DNA from: Pilasporangium apinafurcum
Lineage: Eukaryota; Oomycota; Peronosporomycetes; Pythiales; Pythiaceae
Direction: 5' to 3'
Assembly (NCBI GenBank): GCA_001600495.1
Contig: BCKE01000043.1
Location: forward strand, 1-64,000
DNA length: 64,000 nucleotides
The notes under the pieces were generated by a model. It was not told where the DNA came from. It did no database searches and saw nothing but the letters and a program-made list of their open reading frames with translations. Positions within the stretch are counted from its first letter, which is position 1. The number at the start of each line of letters is the position of its first letter. Both the position numbers and the translations under genes were made by a program. Of the stretch, positions 33,584-45,414 are shown piece by piece.

Positions 33584-35167
33584 ATGCGTTGCGAGTGGTG
33601 GATACGCGCATCAAAACAAGAAAGTCGAGGAAAGCAAAGATCTGGGAACAAAAAAGTTCGTAAGAAGAAACGCCAACAAAGAAAACATCGGGAAAAGCGA
33701 GTCAAAAACAAACAACTAGCGCATTTACGAAACGTTCCAGATCTACTCAAGCCTCTCATGACGTCGTGGTTCCAAGTGGTCAATTATGCGGACGAGGCCG
33801 TGGCTGGTTGGAACCCTAAGCGGATATTGGTCCCCGCCAAGGAACTCAAACCATACGTCAAGCGCGCTCGGTTTCGAAAAAAGGATGAACCGCCTCCTCC
33901 CTCAATCCCATCGATCACCAGTAATATCAAGATTCGATTGTATCCGACGCAATCGCAACGCGAGAAACTCGAGCAAATGTTTGCTACGAACCGCGCTGTT
34001 TACAACAAACTCGTCGCCAGATCAAGGGAAGATGTCGCTACAAGAGTCGCTAGGAAGAAAGGTGATTCACAAAAAATGACAAAGAAAGAACTCGCGACAA
34101 AGTATCGCCCGATCTCACAATCAGGTAAGATGGCGGGATATTTCAGAAACAAGAAAGCATTGAGGCGTCATTGTCAAGCTGACGATGAAGTACGGGGGTC
34201 TGCGTTTGGAGACTTTACGAAAGCGGTCGATTCATCGTTGGCGTTGTTTTTTGCCAAAAAGGAAAAAAATGAGAAGACCACGTTCCCAGAGCTTCGCTTC
34301 AAAAGCAAGTTCGCACGCTCGAACTCGATTGAATTGTGTAGTCGTTCGATCAAGATTGTGAAAAAGCGGTGTTAGGTTCCACCCAACTTTTTTTGGTTTC
34401 AAGAAAGACGAAGGAATCGAGGTGCGCGAGAAGCTTCCCGAACTCAACTATTCAGTTCGGGTGCGGCGCTCTCGTGAAGGTGAATATCATTTATGCATCC
34501 CTCGACACAAGGCATTCCCAATATCAACCTCAAATCGATCATGCGCACTTGATCCAGGAGTACGCAAGTTCATCACGCTATACGACCCCGACGGCAGGGT
34601 GTTATGTGTGGGTGATCCGAACAAAGAGCTCGTGCGGCGCTTTCAACTCATTAACACGTATAAGAGAGAGTTGTCGTTAATGGAGAACGCGATTGAGTCA
34701 ACTACATGCAAGAAGTCCGTCTGTAATTGCAAGAGATTTTGTAAGACACGGACTGCGAAGAAGCAAGCACGACAAAGAATACGCACGAGCAAACGTCAGC
34801 GTTATCGTCTGCGACGCAAGATTCGGTTTGTGCGCTCCATCTTCTGTGTTAGGAGCATTCTGAACTGATAATGTGACTGAGCCAACATCATCCGACGACG
34901 CGGATGATGTTGGCTCAGTCACATTATCAGTTCAGAATGCTCCTAACACAGAAGATGGAGCGCGCAGGCGGACACTTGGAAGAAGTCTGTGAGAGATACA
35001 CGTCCATCTCGTGCTCACGCTGCGGGAAGATCAACAAGAGACTCAGTGAAAGCGAGACATTCAAATGCAAGAAGTGTACGTTTGATCACAATCGTGATGT
35101 AAGTGCCGCAAAGAACATCTTCCACAAGAATATCGGCGGATCTATCTTGCGCGAACACTTCGCCTGA
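33584..35167 (+). pseudogene. Fanzor (eukaryotic TnpB-like) RNA-guided nuclease gene, disrupted
   Basis: Frames 33584-34375, about 34376-34840 and 34904-35167 together show most of a TnpB/Fanzor protein. First comes a basic N-terminal extension, then the OrfB opening KIRLYPTQSQREKLEQMF (about 33930), then FPELRFKSKF. RuvC-I follows as ALDPGVRKFITLYDP (Asp at 34551-34553), then a helical hairpin with a small Cys cluster. The C-terminal part has ERYTSISCSRCGK, FKCKKC and the RuvC-III motif DHNRDVSAAKNI. A further 120-codon frame upstream (33298-33663) may be the true N-terminus. There is one reading-frame change near 34370. The RuvC-II segment with its glutamate is missing, exactly where the palindrome 34832-34963 sits. 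Family members use a guide RNA encoded at the 3' end of the element; here that would be about 35170-35300. Not active as it stands. Confidence 0.85.
34832..34963. repeat. Perfect palindrome, 63-bp arms, 6-nt spacer
   Basis: 34832-34894 is the exact reverse complement of 34901-34963, with ACGACG between. The right arm is in the nuclease reading frame (SHYQFRMLL region), so the left arm is an inverted copy that replaces the expected RuvC-II coding sequence. It is either a real foldback rearrangement or a sequencing or assembly artefact. Confidence 0.95.
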
Positions 35168-35442
35168 TAAAGCAAAAAAATATCGAAGTCGCCTTCTTCG
35201 AGGAGTCCTGCCAGCTTTACTGGTGTTATAGGCCCAAGAGGGAGTAGGTGTCCGGTACTTTGGTATCTTTGGCATCTATGAGGATCTCCTTAGGCGAATC
35301 AACCTCTATCTTTACTTGTACATAGCTCAGTTTGCATCTGCGCAATATGGAACACTTTCACACAATGATTCGTTCCTTGTTTGTTAACACCACAGCTCCT
35401 TTTTCTCTAGAAAACCATCTACTCAATCGTGCATCGCTTCCT

Positions 35443-37197
35443 CTAGCTAAACTTTGATGTTGATCCACTGGAGGCAGATCCTCTGTGGCCGTGAAGGGAG
35501 TTGTAGATAAAAGAGTCGACAAACCCAGCGATCTATTTCCAAAAACACAAACATTGTCAACCACTGTTGTGATACAAAAGCGATATTCATACATGAACGG
35601 CACATAAGATCGGATACTTACAGATACGACACCGCCTACGATGGCACAGATCTTCGTCAAAAAGTGAGTGAATGGCACACGGTCGTTGTCCACTTTCACC
35701 ATAAATGGGGACAGATCAAACACGAAAAATGTTCCTGTTCACCATATATCAAGATAGAGCATAAACTGATAAGCAGCTTGTTGCTAGATTGAGTCCAGGG
35801 CTACAACGACAAACCTGGCAAGGCTTCCATCTGGCCACGAGAATTGATATAACGTTCTTGCTGAGTGTAAGAGAACTACAGAAAACAACCGCATAACATG
35901 ATGCAAACTGATCACTACTGGTATAAACAACGATGGCATAAGAGGAAAGCGCCATACCTGATACGAATGAACCGACGAAGAGATGTCGCTGTAGATCGTA
36001 GGCACCACCTTGATGAAGTACTGGAACATACCTCCGACTATCGCATAAATATTGAAAGCAATCACCCTGAATTGTTAAAACCAGTATTTTCGACTTTTCA
36101 ATAAGCAATACGCACCGTATTTCGAGATTTTTACAGTGCCATCAAGTGGTCCAACGACTCCATGATATGGCGTTCCGAACGACAGACTGGACAATTAAAC
36201 CAGAGAACAGTCCTCAGTTTACTCGCCACGGGAAGCGCCAAAAGTATGTGCAACGATAAATACCTATGAATGATATGGCTGCTGTTGAACGTAAGTTCCT
36301 GTCCAGGAAGGAACTGATGCACCAACCGCCCTTCACGGTGGAAGGTTCGTCCGAGGGCTACATGAAAATTGCCGGCTACACGATTAACCAGCATTTTCCC
36401 TTGGAAGCGGCAACCTTCGCCTTCTTTTGCAAGTTTTTCCTCAGCCACACTCTCTCGAATACACTGCTCTTCTTTCTCTGCATCTTCCAAAGCTTTTCCT
36501 GATGCGATGAACGCTTCCTTCAATTCATCACACGTGTTGCAGCACTTTTTCCCAGCGGGATGTTTCGCATCGAGACAACTTCCGCAATATCCACGCGGCA
36601 CACTAGTTTTTAGTTCCTCTTCTACATCAGCGTTCACCATCGAAATGGGACGACCGATGGGGGTTCCCTTGGGGTCCAAACGCGTTTTCACAATCGAGTG
36701 ATGCATGTTCATTTGCAGCTCACCTGCGACATCCATTGCATTCAGCTGTGCATCTATAGGACAACCAACGAAACTGTTAGTTGACGGCATTAGAGGTTTT
36801 TCTTATCTGGTCACACCTTTGCAGTTGATAGCAAGGAAGCTAATATCAAGGTTGATCTGTAACTTTTCGTTCAGCGATGAGTCTACGACCATGTGCTCAT
36901 GCGTGTGCACCCGTAGATATGCATTTAGCTCCGATAGAAACAGAATCAGCATCACTACTCCCGCCACAATCGATACTACGCACAGCATTTCCAAATATGA
37001 GTCAGTCCTGTTATCCTATGGTATGGGTTGTTATTGTCCATACCGGTGGCACCAAACTCAGTCTGTACTTTGAACTCGCGGTGCATTTTGGGGTAGACAT
37101 CGACTTTCTTCAGCGCTCGACGCGCTGTCTTTGCGATATCGCTCTCCTGCGGATTCACGCCGTCGTCCACATCGTTCTTTACATGGCGCTGCCTCAT
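35443..37197 (-). CDS. ERGIC3/Erv46-like cargo receptor
   Basis: Eight exons (37197-37053, 36975-36817, 36753-36264, 36186-36116, 36037-35958, 35860-35815, 35734-35622, 35532-35443) join to 397 residues; human ERGIC3 has 383. The protein spans the membrane twice with a large lumenal part. The first membrane segment is VSIVAGVVMLILFLSEL; then INLDISFLAINC, DAMDVAGELQ, KKCCNTCDEL and VNRVAGNFHVALGR are ERGIC3 landmarks. The second membrane segment includes THFLTKICAIVGG. It cycles between ER and Golgi in COPII and COPI vesicles, usually with ERGIC2. The N-terminus has about 30 extra residues before the conserved VDVYPK start. The C-terminus ends TSKFS, with no classic KKxx signal. Confidence 0.9.
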
Positions 37198-38221
37198 GGT
37201 CGTCAGATGATGATTAACGCCTTTGCACTACGTGTCGCCTCGATAACGTGATACTTGGAATCTGAATCGAACGATCGAATTTGAGAGGGAAAATACCACA
37301 TAAAATAACAGAAAGGAGTGCATTAACACGAGAAAGCGCGATAGAAAGATATATGGGAGAGAATGCAACGAAGTTACAGAAATCATAGCTACTGTGGATG
37401 CTGCCGTCAGTTTATTGGAAGCAACACTGCTTGAGAACAAAGAATTCCCTTCCTCAATTACAGCACTATCGTTCAGGAGCTGTACAAGAGCATGACGAAC
37501 ATAGAAAAGTGCTAAATGCTCCAAATGGTGCATGACAAACTTGGGATGGTGGAGTGTAAAACGCATCACCAAATGGAAATTGTACGATAAAATCAAAATC
37601 AGTGCGGAGCGTATACAACAATCGTAGGATGAAGTAGAGCTCTCGGAGTCTTCGAAGTCAAACTCAGAAAAGATGAGTGATATGTACAAAAAAATCTACA
37701 TTTGGTTCCACACTAATACGAAGATCATATGAGATATCAAAATACGAAAGTACCTCAGAGAGGACCTCTTTTTTTTCTTTAGGTCCGACTTGACCAGCAA
37801 GAGGTAATTAAGGCTAGAGTACCGCAGAGTATATATCTCCGAAGCCTGAACCCTGAGAACAAACCTTTGTTGTATGAAGTTCCTCACACTCGCTCATCCT
37901 TCCTTTAATCCTTTCCATCTTGTGCTTAGGTAGCTTCTTGAGTTTGTAATGAGATCATGTGAGGATTGCTCTTGACGCCTTGCTTAAAGCATCAATGCTG
38001 TGCCTCAAAATGAAGATAAAGGAACGTGATTTAGACAAAACGAAATGTACCAATCGATCCAGCGGAACATTTTACTACAAAACCATGAAATCAAGATCTC
38101 TGTATGTAGTTGCGATTTTCTTCTTCCGATTGATCCCTGTAACTTGCTATTCAAACTTTGATTAATTGGTCATTTTTAAATCACGGAGTATCATCCAGGA
38201 GCTGAAAGGACACTGGTGCCG
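37198..38221. other. Intergenic with repeat copy 2
   Basis: About 37726-37840 resembles 48469-48575 in the same orientation (GATCATATGAGATATC, then GAAAGTAC and TTTTTTTTCTTT, then CCGAC.TGACCAGCAA). It belongs to the dispersed family also seen at 4.6 kb. A 150-codon minus-strand frame at 37228-37689 lacks an early ATG and any recognisable domain, so I do not call it a gene. Confidence 0.45.
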
Positions 38222-41200
38222 ATGGAGGAAGAATATATGCGCCGCTTGAAGACGATGCTGGGAACACCAGCGTATGATACGATGGACATATACTTACATG
38301 ACTCTATTTGATTGCTGTTCTCATTTGATCGCATTTCTTAATGGCAATGGCACAACAGAATGGAGCAGGTACCGTTACTGCATGTGTTGATCGTCGGACT
38401 ACGTGGTATCGGCGTTGAAATCGGTTGGTTTAGTCGCGTCATTTCCCGTCAACACCTGTATTCTGCTAACATCCTCACGTCTTCTTTGCTTATCATGACT
38501 AGCAAAATGCCTCACACTTTCTGGTATTCAGCGACTAACGCTCCTGGACGACGATCTCGTGCGAGATGAAGATATGGCCGTGAATGTACGTGTGCTAACT
38601 AACAAGTGCATTTGTTGATCTTGTTTACTTACTGTCATTATGGACAGTTTCTTCTCCGCAGTGATGATCGTGGCAAACCAAAAGCCAAAATCGTAGCTCA
38701 ACGACTGAACGAGCGCTGCCCAATCACCGATGTTCGCATGATTTCCAGTCCATTAACACTTGATCTGCTGCTCAACTACCATGTACGCGCTTGTATTTAT
38801 CTACTGGATGACAAAACACTAAATAGGTCCTCACATTGTATGTGTGTGCGATTTTGATAGTAGGTGGTAGTATTTACCAGTTCCCACTATAGTCGGGAAG
38901 AAGTCATTGCATTCAATGAATTCTGTCGCGTTCAATCACCTCCCATTGGCATAATCATTGCAGAGAGTAGAGGAGTCTTTGGGTTTGTATTCGCAGACTT
39001 CTCGGACTGTCACATTACAGAAAGCAATGATGCGATTATGGAGTTTCGAATTCTGCCCAGGAGGACGCAGATCTTGGAATCAACGGCTACCATCTTTGTC
39101 CAGGAGCCACATGTCAAGACAGCGTTTGCGATTGGTGATCATGTTTGCTTCCGTAGACCACCAGAAACGGAGATGACATATACAAATGGCCAGATGGTTG
39201 TGGGCGTTGTGGATGCCATTCTGTCATCCCAGAGTTTTCGCATCACCTTGCCATCGGCTTCAATTTACGACCAACACAGCGCAGTAATTGAAAGAATTAA
39301 GATTGCGACTCGTGTGAGGAACTTCCAGAAAAGGAGTACAACTAAGCACCGCAGTTTTCGCGAATGTGTGATTGATCCTGGACCGATCGAATTTCCAATC
39401 GCTCCATCGGATTCACCAACAACATCGAGTAATCATCCGTAAACATATGCAGCTGCCTTACTCTACTCGCCTAAATCTTAAGCACGTTTCTTGTAGACAA
39501 AGCGACTAATTTCCACATGGCGATGCAGGGTTTGTATGGGTTTCGGCAACAGTTTGGATATCTGCCCGAGAATAATAACCCGGCGCACATACGAAGAGTT
39601 CTTGATCTCATTAGCGAGTTTATTGAGCAGGTAAGCAGCTATTTCCTCCTCGATTTAAACGATAACACTGATTTGATATTCTCTCCTTTGTGAAGAGCGC
39701 CAAATTCACACAGAAGTCAAACAAGAAATTGGCTATTGACTTAAATATCGAAGAAGGGCTCATTGCAAAGCTCGTCCGGTGTCCGTCAACGGAATTCCTC
39801 CCGTTAAGTGCTCTAATCGCTGGATATGCGGCCATTCAAGTTGTAAAGTTTACTGGTGGGTTCTTCTCCCATGTGACAGCAACAGTCCGCTGATAGATTA
39901 GTTATTCCCTCCTTGTAGGCAAAATGGGTGAAGCATTGTTTCCAGGCAGTCAATTTCTCTACTTCGACATCTTAGATCTCATTCTATCGGACAATTCCGA
40001 CATCTTTCACTTCGCAAAGCAAAACATGGGCAACGGCTTAAGGGCATTATTTGGACCATCATTTGTAGAACGGCTTCAGCGAATGTCGTTGGGCTTAGTC
40101 ACAATGAATGCTATCAATGTCGAAATTCTGAAGGTACAACCCAAAGAGCATAATATCTGTGAAATGCTATTGTGCTCATTCTATCTATGCATAGAACGCA
40201 TTGTGTCTTAATGTTGGATCATCCTCAGTGCTCCAAGTCGCCCATCTAAATATTGAAGAGCGAATAGATGAAGCTGATTTATGTACTCGGGTGCTGTTCT
40301 CTCCTATCTTCATTCGAAGATCCATGCAAAGTGCCATTAAAGCATTAGTTGAAGAGCAGAAGCGGAATACGAAACTCTGCTTTTTCTCCGGTTCGATTTT
40401 TGATCAACACGACTTTTGGAGAAGATCTGACGTCATTTGCTCTGACATCGCTGAGGTTTCGGTGCGTAACATCCTTCAACGGTCCTGAAGCTTGATGTGT
40501 TTGGCTAAAAGAAATGACAGCACTCGTTATTCATTCACATGTATAGGAGCGACTTTGGATGGACACGCAGTGTAGACGCTGGGAAAAACCGTTTCTCCTC
40601 GCTACTCAGGATCTACAGGCAGCTCAAATTGAAGTATTTGTCCCTCACCGCACAGCAACATTCAGTGAGTTGTTAATTCCAGTCGAGAAGAAGAAAAATC
40701 CAAACATCTACGCATTCGACCACTTACCGCGTTTACCGAAACTACCAATCACTGCCACCACAAGGAACACAGTCACTGAGAATGGAAACTTTGAACTGGA
40801 AGACGTAATGACTCAAAGTGTGAGATATTTTCATCTGATATTTATTGATGCTATCACATATGCAGAACAGTTTTTCTTCAATATGGCCTCGGGGACTCCA
40901 ATTGATGATATGCTATCATCCAACCACATCATTTGGTTAATATGGAGCGTTGTTCAACGAAGCTATAACGTGATCGACTTCCAAAGTTGCCTTCGTGAAG
41001 CGTGGAGAATCTGCGAGCTACTACCAATGTGCATGAACCGAGACACGAAAACTGAAGAAGCACTGCTTATCTTCCCTGTGGACATACTTAACACGGATCA
41101 TTTACAACTTCTTGTCAGCACAGCTTGCATCATTGCGTCATCGCTTGATATTAGCGTCCCGGATGGTACATTATCGTAATTTGTCGCTTTTGTGACTCTA

Positions 41201-42251
41201 CCACTGCTTCCGCTGACGCAATTTTAACTCGCTTAGTGTCTGAGAGAAGATTGCTGGTGACTGTAATTGCTGCCGAACGGGATCGATTCAGCCTCGCGTG
41301 CAATAAGCGGACGCCTGGAGGAATTCTAAAGAGTTTCCAAACATCTAATGCTGCGCAGATGCTTTGCTGTATTCGTCGAGTGAAACCCGTTGCATTCGAC
41401 ACGACAAAAGACGATGCGATACTCTTAGTCTTCCTGCACAGTCTCATGAACGTTCAAACTGCTCTCGTCAATGCTCCAACTGTTTCTGATGTGGCTTCTC
41501 TTCGACGACTACATGGCGAAACAGCCGCATTCTCCCCTATCAGCACCATCCTTGGCGCATTAGCAACCATTACAGTCATCAAACTCACGCGAATAGGTAC
41601 GAATACAAACTGCAACGAGCGTAACTACCAGTTGAGTCTTCCAAATCCTGGAAATGGTGGCAGTGGGAGAGCGGCTTTCCTATTGCATAACACAAATCCT
41701 CCACCACCACTTCAAATTGTGTCATTGGAGCGAGAAACCATTCGTGGAGTGCCTTTGAAAGCGATTCCAGAGAAGTATACTGCTTGGAGTAAGATCACAA
41801 TTCCTGCAAGTCCAGCACTACAAGATGTCGACGCTGTCGTCAATTACATCCAGGTGAATACTCCCCATGAATATGTTTGTTTTATTGACAGAGCATTGAG
41901 TCAAATGGTATCCTGCTGCAAACAGTTAAAATTTCATGTGAACATCCATGCACTTTACTATGAAGGACGACAAGTGCTCTCTTTGGATGTGCGAACACTC
42001 AAGAAACAAGATATGTCTTCCATCAGGTGAGCATACACACATTTTTTTTGTGGAAGTGTAACCGAAGCGATAACAATTGTGTATGTGGGATTGTTACTGT
42101 TAGTATCTTCGATCTCTGCTCTTGCTCCGACATGGAGTTTGTCATTTTCGATGTTGTTGCAGTCAATACAAAGGGGGATGTCGTGTTTCCACCGTTTCGC
42201 ATCAATAGATACATATCCATACAGCAAGAAAACAATGGATCAGAGTCATGA
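38222..42251 (+). CDS. Ubiquitin-activating enzyme E1-like pseudoenzyme
   Basis: Twelve exons (38222-38271, 38359-38423, 38503-38585, 38648-38782, 38864-39428, 39497-39630, 39696-39855, 39919-40133, 40195-40461, 40547-41165, 41237-42026, 42104-42251) keep one frame for 1,076 residues, the size of UBA1. Domain order is that of E1. The inactive-side adenylation half has HVLIVGLRGIGVEIAKCLTL and FLLRSDDRGKPKA. The FCCH-like part has NEFCRVQ and GVFGFVFADF. Then come the IAD end (GYAAIQVVKFTG, QFLYFDILDL), a second adenylation half, the Cys-domain region, the PVAFDTTKDD...TTILGALA-type segment and a UFD at residues 1028-1076. In the second half the nucleotide loop GAGAIGCE is TMNAINVE, the DNVDAR block is SDIAEVSER, and the PxCT cysteine region (about residues 600-625) has no Cys. 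It cannot form a ubiquitin thioester; a binding or regulatory role is inferred. Confidence 0.8.
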
Positions 42252-42943
42252 AATTGATTGCAATAATTTCACTTTGGATCCGTTGTTTCAATCCGAAGCA
42301 AGAGTGCAAGTTTTTGCTGAATAATATCCAAAACCAGATATGTCATGATCAGTATCATTTGCTTTTTAGCGGAGGGAATCATCGATGGCAAGGTCAGATG
42401 CTGATGCTGATTTCTCGGCTTCTACTTATAGTTTCTATTCCTTTTACTTTTCCATAGAGTCGTCTACAAATAAATCAACTAATGCTGTCACGTTCACTCT
42501 GTTGCGCACTTCCATTATATTGCAAAAGAAAATAAATGGAGACGGAAGTAATGGTATCGCGAGGAAATCGTCGATGAAATTCACCATCAAAATCTATGAT
42601 ATGAAGGTGTAATATAACTGTAGGCAAAAGGAATATTGAGAGATAACCGAAAAGGAAAGCGCAGCTATTTTTGAAAGGAATAGAAGAACATCTGCAATCG
42701 CATCCTATTTTTTACAAGAACGCGGGGAAGTTGCGCATGACGTGAATACGCAGCTCAGATCGATTATGGGAAGCTGTCAGTTGCCGTTGACTATCACTCT
42801 TCATAGGTTTTTATAACAAATAAAAAATAGTAAATATAATGGCACCTTCATGCAACCTGATCCTGCAGAGCCAGCGTTTTCACCTTCGGAAGACCTTGAA
42901 CGTCTTCCGTCCTTCTCAATTGTGTTGAAGTCTAACGAGGAGG
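42252..42943. other. Intergenic, nothing supported
   Basis: Short frames only. A frame opening at 42850 (MQPDPAEPAF) overlaps the start of the next gene in another frame and could be an upstream ORF in its leader. Confidence 0.3.
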
Positions 42944-44069
42944 ATGGCAGTGACGATGGCGGCTACTCGACGACATGTGGACGCGCAGGAAGAGCGAAAG
43001 CGAGAGGAAGAAGAAGAAGAAGAGGAGGAGGAGGAGGATGTGGGGTGGCTGCTGGAAATAGAGGAAGAGCTGGATCTCGAAGGTCTACGTGGTATACAAC
43101 AAGTACATCTCTACTCCAACCGTAACATTTTGGTCTCACTTTTGTTGTTACTGGACAGGAACACAATCTATCGTAAGCAAGAAAACCACTTCACAAACAT
43201 CTACAAACGGGACCAACGCTGGAAGCAACAGTGGTCAACCCCAAGATGCTTCATTGACAATACAAAACACAACGCTTTCTCCTCCGAGTATCGCCAGCGA
43301 ACTGCCACTGGAGGTGCTGGTACAGATCGTCAGTTATGGACAAGTCGGCCGCGTTTGCAAATCCTGGAGCTTCGCAGCTACCACGCGTACGTATTGACCT
43401 GTATTTTAGAGCATTTTCTTTATAGTGTCGTCATTGACGAAATCTGTCAAGTGGATGCCGCTGGCATTTGACTCACTTGGTATTCATTCGCATGTACTGT
43501 ATAGTGACTCGTCGACGATTCTCTTCCGGACTCACAGACATCCTCCTCCCATTGACACTAAACGCAACACAGATTGTACAGGAAGTGGAGGCAGAACTCT
43601 TCGAAGTATACGGTCAAGCGTACGTCTAGTGTTTCTATTGAATATCCCCTGTCCGCTCACTCAAATTTACTTTGATGGTTGTTCATTTACATGCAGCTAT
43701 TCTCTCCCGAAGGCATACGGACAGAAAGCGCGGCAGCTATTATTCAATTTAAAAGACAAACGGAATGAAGCACTTCGACAGCGGCTTCTGTCAGGAGATC
43801 TTCCCGCGCGTGCACTCGTGCGCATGAGTGCAACAGATATGGCGAATCCACAGCTGGTGCGTCAACGGAAGGAATGGATCAAAAAGCGTACACACGAGGT
43901 TATGCGTGATCGCCGGGAACTTGAAGGTTATATGGAAACAGATTTATTCGAGTGTCGGAGCTGCGGTAATTCAAGGACACGATATCGGCAGATGCGACGG
44001 AAAGCGATCGTGGACCGCACGCGCATTGTCGTCATATGTCTCTGCTGTCCGTACCAGTGGGAGTTGTGA
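42944..44069 (+). CDS. F-box-like/TFIIS fusion protein
   Basis: Five exons (42944-43091, 43159-43386, 43426-43493, 43573-43619, 43697-44069) join to 287 residues. After an acidic tract with eleven consecutive Glu comes an F-box-like motif (ELPLEVLVQIVSYGQVGRVC, then KSWSF). The rest is transcription elongation factor TFIIS: domain II (IVQEVEAELFEVYGQA; ARQLLFNLKDKRNEALRQR; LVRMSATDMANPQL) and the C-terminal zinc ribbon (ETDLFECRSCGN, then CLCCPYQW), with the exact C-x2-C-x24-C-x2-C spacing. The ribbon normally carries RSADE, whose Asp and Glu stimulate RNA cleavage by RNA polymerase II; here that loop reads RRKAIVDR. It may bind polymerase without rescuing arrested complexes. The F-box would recruit SCF ligases; that part of the call is tentative. 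Confidence 0.7.
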
Positions 44070-44219
44070 CTGTAGCATATAAGAGATCGAGTTCCATTTG
44101 ACGGCTGTAATAAAAATAAGAACTAGCATTAGCATTGTTGCTATCTTTTGGAATTAACATAATGTAGCATTTCGATAATCTTATCGTACTTAGTCGAATC
44201 TGGTTATAGCGGCCAGTTG

Positions 44220-45414
44220 ATGGACACAACAGTGAACAGAGCAATTGCAGCGATGAGCGAGGATGACTATGAGGACCACTTCAGCGCCGATCTCTTTCTA
44301 AATCTGGAGTGAGCTTCGTTCCACTGTGTATATTTGTTATTCAAGTTGCTTACTCTGTGCATACGGCAGCTACATTACCAAAGACTTTGACTTTGGTGTC
44401 GTGAAGCAAGAGCTGCTGTCCTCCAGTGCAGCTTCTGTAAGTGCTTATCCCATTTTACTTATGAAATGCATTATCTACAGCATTACAATTTACTCATAAT
44501 AACATGAATCAACAATTCAGACAGATCATGATCTCACGGGCCAAGTAGTGTGGCCAGTGTCTGTCTACCTCGCATGGTAGGTGCAAATGTGTTGGGGGTT
44601 TTCTGAATGCAGCATGCATTTTCTGATCCACAAATCTGCGCAGGTTTCTCATTGCTCATAGGCAAGACTTGGCTGGTAAGACGGTTGTGGAACTCGGTGC
44701 TGGTGCAGGGCTCAGTGGTTTAGTGGCGTCACAATTTGCGTGCGTACTCGGTTGATACCTTGGTTCACTTTGCTCAGCCATCCCTGCGTTCTCCATACTC
44801 ACCCATTTTTTATCTTTCGTCGCTGTAGGGAACGAACAGCACTGACAGATGGGAATGAGATTGTCCTGGAACTGCTGGAGAAGAACACCATCGCCAATAC
44901 GAAACGTGGATACAACGTGAGTCTTCTCTATTGTCACCATGTGCTAAATTGATTCCTCATGCTCTCTTTCCTGCATAAGTAGTGCATGACGCTTCCGCTG
45001 CTGTGGGGGGAGAAAGCAAGCATGGATCACTTCGAGCACGAGTTTCCTCATCCAGTGGACGTTATCATCGGCGCTGACGTCGTTTGCTGGCCGCCGCTCG
45101 TAAAACCAATTCTCCAGACGATCAAGCATCTGCTGCTACGTTCCACGTCACCTTTGGCTGCTCGCTTCTATTGCGGATTCGTTTGTCGCGCACAATCCAC
45201 GGAGGATCTGCTCTTTCGAGAAGCTATCGCATACGGATTTCAGTTTCATCGCGTCATGGACAATGAATTTATTCCCGAGCCACGGCCAGCAGAGGTGAAA
45301 TCGCAACGAGAACTTCAGCTACTGGTGTTTCAACTGAATCCAAGTGCTCCAAACTGGCGCGAAGCAGTGCAGTTCTCTGACGACGAGCTGGCGAATTTAC
45401 AGACGGCATGTTAA
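44220..45414 (+). CDS. METTL21/22-type protein methyltransferase (Methyltransf_16)
   Basis: Six exons (44220-44308, 44370-44436, 44521-44576, 44644-44739, 44829-44916, 44983-45414) encode 275 residues. Family landmarks appear in order: GQVVWPVSVYLAWFL before the fold, the SAM-binding motif I VVELGAGAGLSG, the TDGNE post-motif II acidic position, and VDVIIGADVVCWPP in place of the usual DVVY. These enzymes methylate lysines of chaperones and translation factors. A second ATG at 44253 (MSEDDYEDHF) is an alternative start. The substrate cannot be read from sequence. The last 60 residues are specific to this protein. Confidence 0.8.

Noticed and set aside
37228-37689. 150-codon minus-strand frame before ERGIC3
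   Set aside because: It lacks an early ATG, has no domain, and sits in repeat-bearing DNA next to a promoter.
38222-42251. Interpretation of the E1-like gene as a decayed pseudogene
   Set aside because: All twelve exons join without a stop or frame change over 1,076 codons, which neutral decay would not preserve at this level of divergence.
42388-42612. 75-codon plus-strand frame after the E1-like gene
   Set aside because: Low-complexity Ser/Thr-rich product, no splice continuity with either neighbour.
42998-43038. Purine-rich GAA/GAG run as a possible microsatellite locus
   Set aside because: It encodes the poly-Glu tract in the frame of the F-box/TFIIS gene, so it is explained by the coding sequence.
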